NCBI GenBank assembly: GCA_003485015.1
Contig: DNCN01000126.1
Location: forward strand, 1-5,960
Length of the DNA stretch: 5,960 bases
Direction: 5' to 3'
Source: a bacterium
GTDB lineage: Bacteria > UBA9089
Positions within the stretch are counted from its first letter, which is position 1; every line of letters starts with the position of its first letter. Positions 5,802-5,960 of this stretch are shown piece by piece. The notes beneath the pieces were generated by a model, which was not told the origin of the DNA, searched no databases, and saw only the letters and a list, made by a program, of their open reading frames with translations. Position numbers and translations under genes: made by a program.

Positions 5802-5880
5802 CGGGGCGTGGCGCAGTCTGGTTTAGCGCACCAGCATGGGGGGCTGGGGGTCGGCCGTTCGAATCGGCTCGCCCCGACCA
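5802..5880 (+). tRNA. tRNA-Pro, anticodon GGG, CCA encoded
   Basis: The full cloverleaf folds without mismatch apart from one G-U pair in the T stem. The acceptor is CGGGGCG (5802-5808) with CGCCCCG (5870-5876). The D stem is GCGC/GCGC with an 11-base loop containing GG. The anticodon stem is CCAGC/GCTGG (5831-5835/5843-5847), the variable loop is GGGTC, and the T loop is TTCGAAT. Discriminator A73 (5877) is followed by an encoded CCA (5878-5880). Anticodon GGG (5838-5840) reads CCC and CCU. C1-G72 and A73 are typical of bacterial proline tRNAs. G37 is the expected m1G37 site, so this tRNA is not a MiaB substrate. The anticodon loop has A32 and G38 rather than the A32-U38 pair of the E. coli counterpart. 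It begins one base after the MerR-like stop and has no promoter of its own that I can see, so it is probably cut from the operon transcript. Confidence 0.97.
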
Positions 5881-5960
5881 TTTTGTTGGAAATTATAGAT
5901 CATTTACCAAGTTATGAGTAAAATATAACAAAACCTATACACTTTCCAAACATAGGCTAA
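5881..5960. other. AT-rich tail after tRNA-Pro, no gene seen
   Basis: These 80 bases hold no plausible reading frame and no U-tract terminator. There are three short inverted repeats: TTTTGTT (5881-5887) with AACAAAA (5927-5933), a bulged TTGGAAAT (5886-5893) with ATTTACCAA (5902-5910), and CCTAT (5934-5938) with ATAGG (5952-5956). They partly overlap and have long loops or weak stems, so I assign no function. A terminator for the tRNA may lie beyond the window. Confidence 0.4.

Noticed and set aside
5858..5880. Integration (att) site at the tRNA-Pro 3' end
   Set aside because: tRNA 3' ends are common phage and island targets, but no integrase and no direct repeat of this end occurs in the window.
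5881..5933. Terminator after tRNA-Pro
   Set aside because: The 7-bp TTTTGTT/AACAAAA repeat has a 39-base loop and no U tract follows. The smaller bulged stem is also unfollowed by U residues.

Overview
The window is a compact, all plus-strand block of bacterial housekeeping genes: miaB, a PgsA-type CDP-alcohol phosphatidyltransferase gene, der, plsY, gpsA, an HU/IHF-family gene, a small MerR-type regulator gene and tRNA-Pro(GGG). Base composition is moderately AT-rich. I see no mobile element, CRISPR array, toxin-antitoxin pair, phage gene or rRNA. The Der, GpsA and HU sequences, and the HU - MerR - tRNA-Pro order, suggest a Gram-negative-type bacterium, perhaps Deltaproteobacteria-like or one of the uncultured candidate phyla. 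The sequence alone does not settle the phylum.

Layout. Bases 1-148 are non-coding and hold a near-consensus sigma-70 promoter (TTGCCA, 17-bp spacer, TATAAT with extended TG) about 90 bases ahead of miaB. The phosphatidyltransferase gene follows miaB after 24 bases. The 95-base gap at 2063-2157 is the second clear regulatory interval. It carries a promoter with a perfect TTGACA, a 17-bp spacer and AATAAT, an imperfect 22-bp palindrome over the -35 and spacer, and an FNR-like box (TTGAT-N4-ATCAG) over the -10 and expected start site. From there der, plsY (8-base overlap), gpsA (34-base gap), HU (24-base gap), MerR (4-base GTGA overlap) and tRNA-Pro (1-base gap) are packed tightly enough to be one transcription unit. 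No canonical terminator is visible anywhere in the window.

How the genes work together. PgsA, PlsY and GpsA form a membrane-lipid group around sn-glycerol-3-phosphate: GpsA makes it, PlsY acylates it to lysophosphatidate, and PgsA condenses it with CDP-diacylglycerol. MiaB (tRNA modification), Der (50S ribosome assembly) and tRNA-Pro serve translation. HU shapes the nucleoid, and the MerR-like protein is a probable DNA-binding regulator with no visible effector domain. The window therefore couples growth functions: ribosomes and tRNA, membrane, chromosome.

I found no convincing undescribed system. The points most worth checking are the double-palindrome promoter of der, the HU - MerR - tRNA-Pro unit, the four-residue expansion in the PgsA signature motif, and the A32/G38 anticodon-loop pair of the tRNA.
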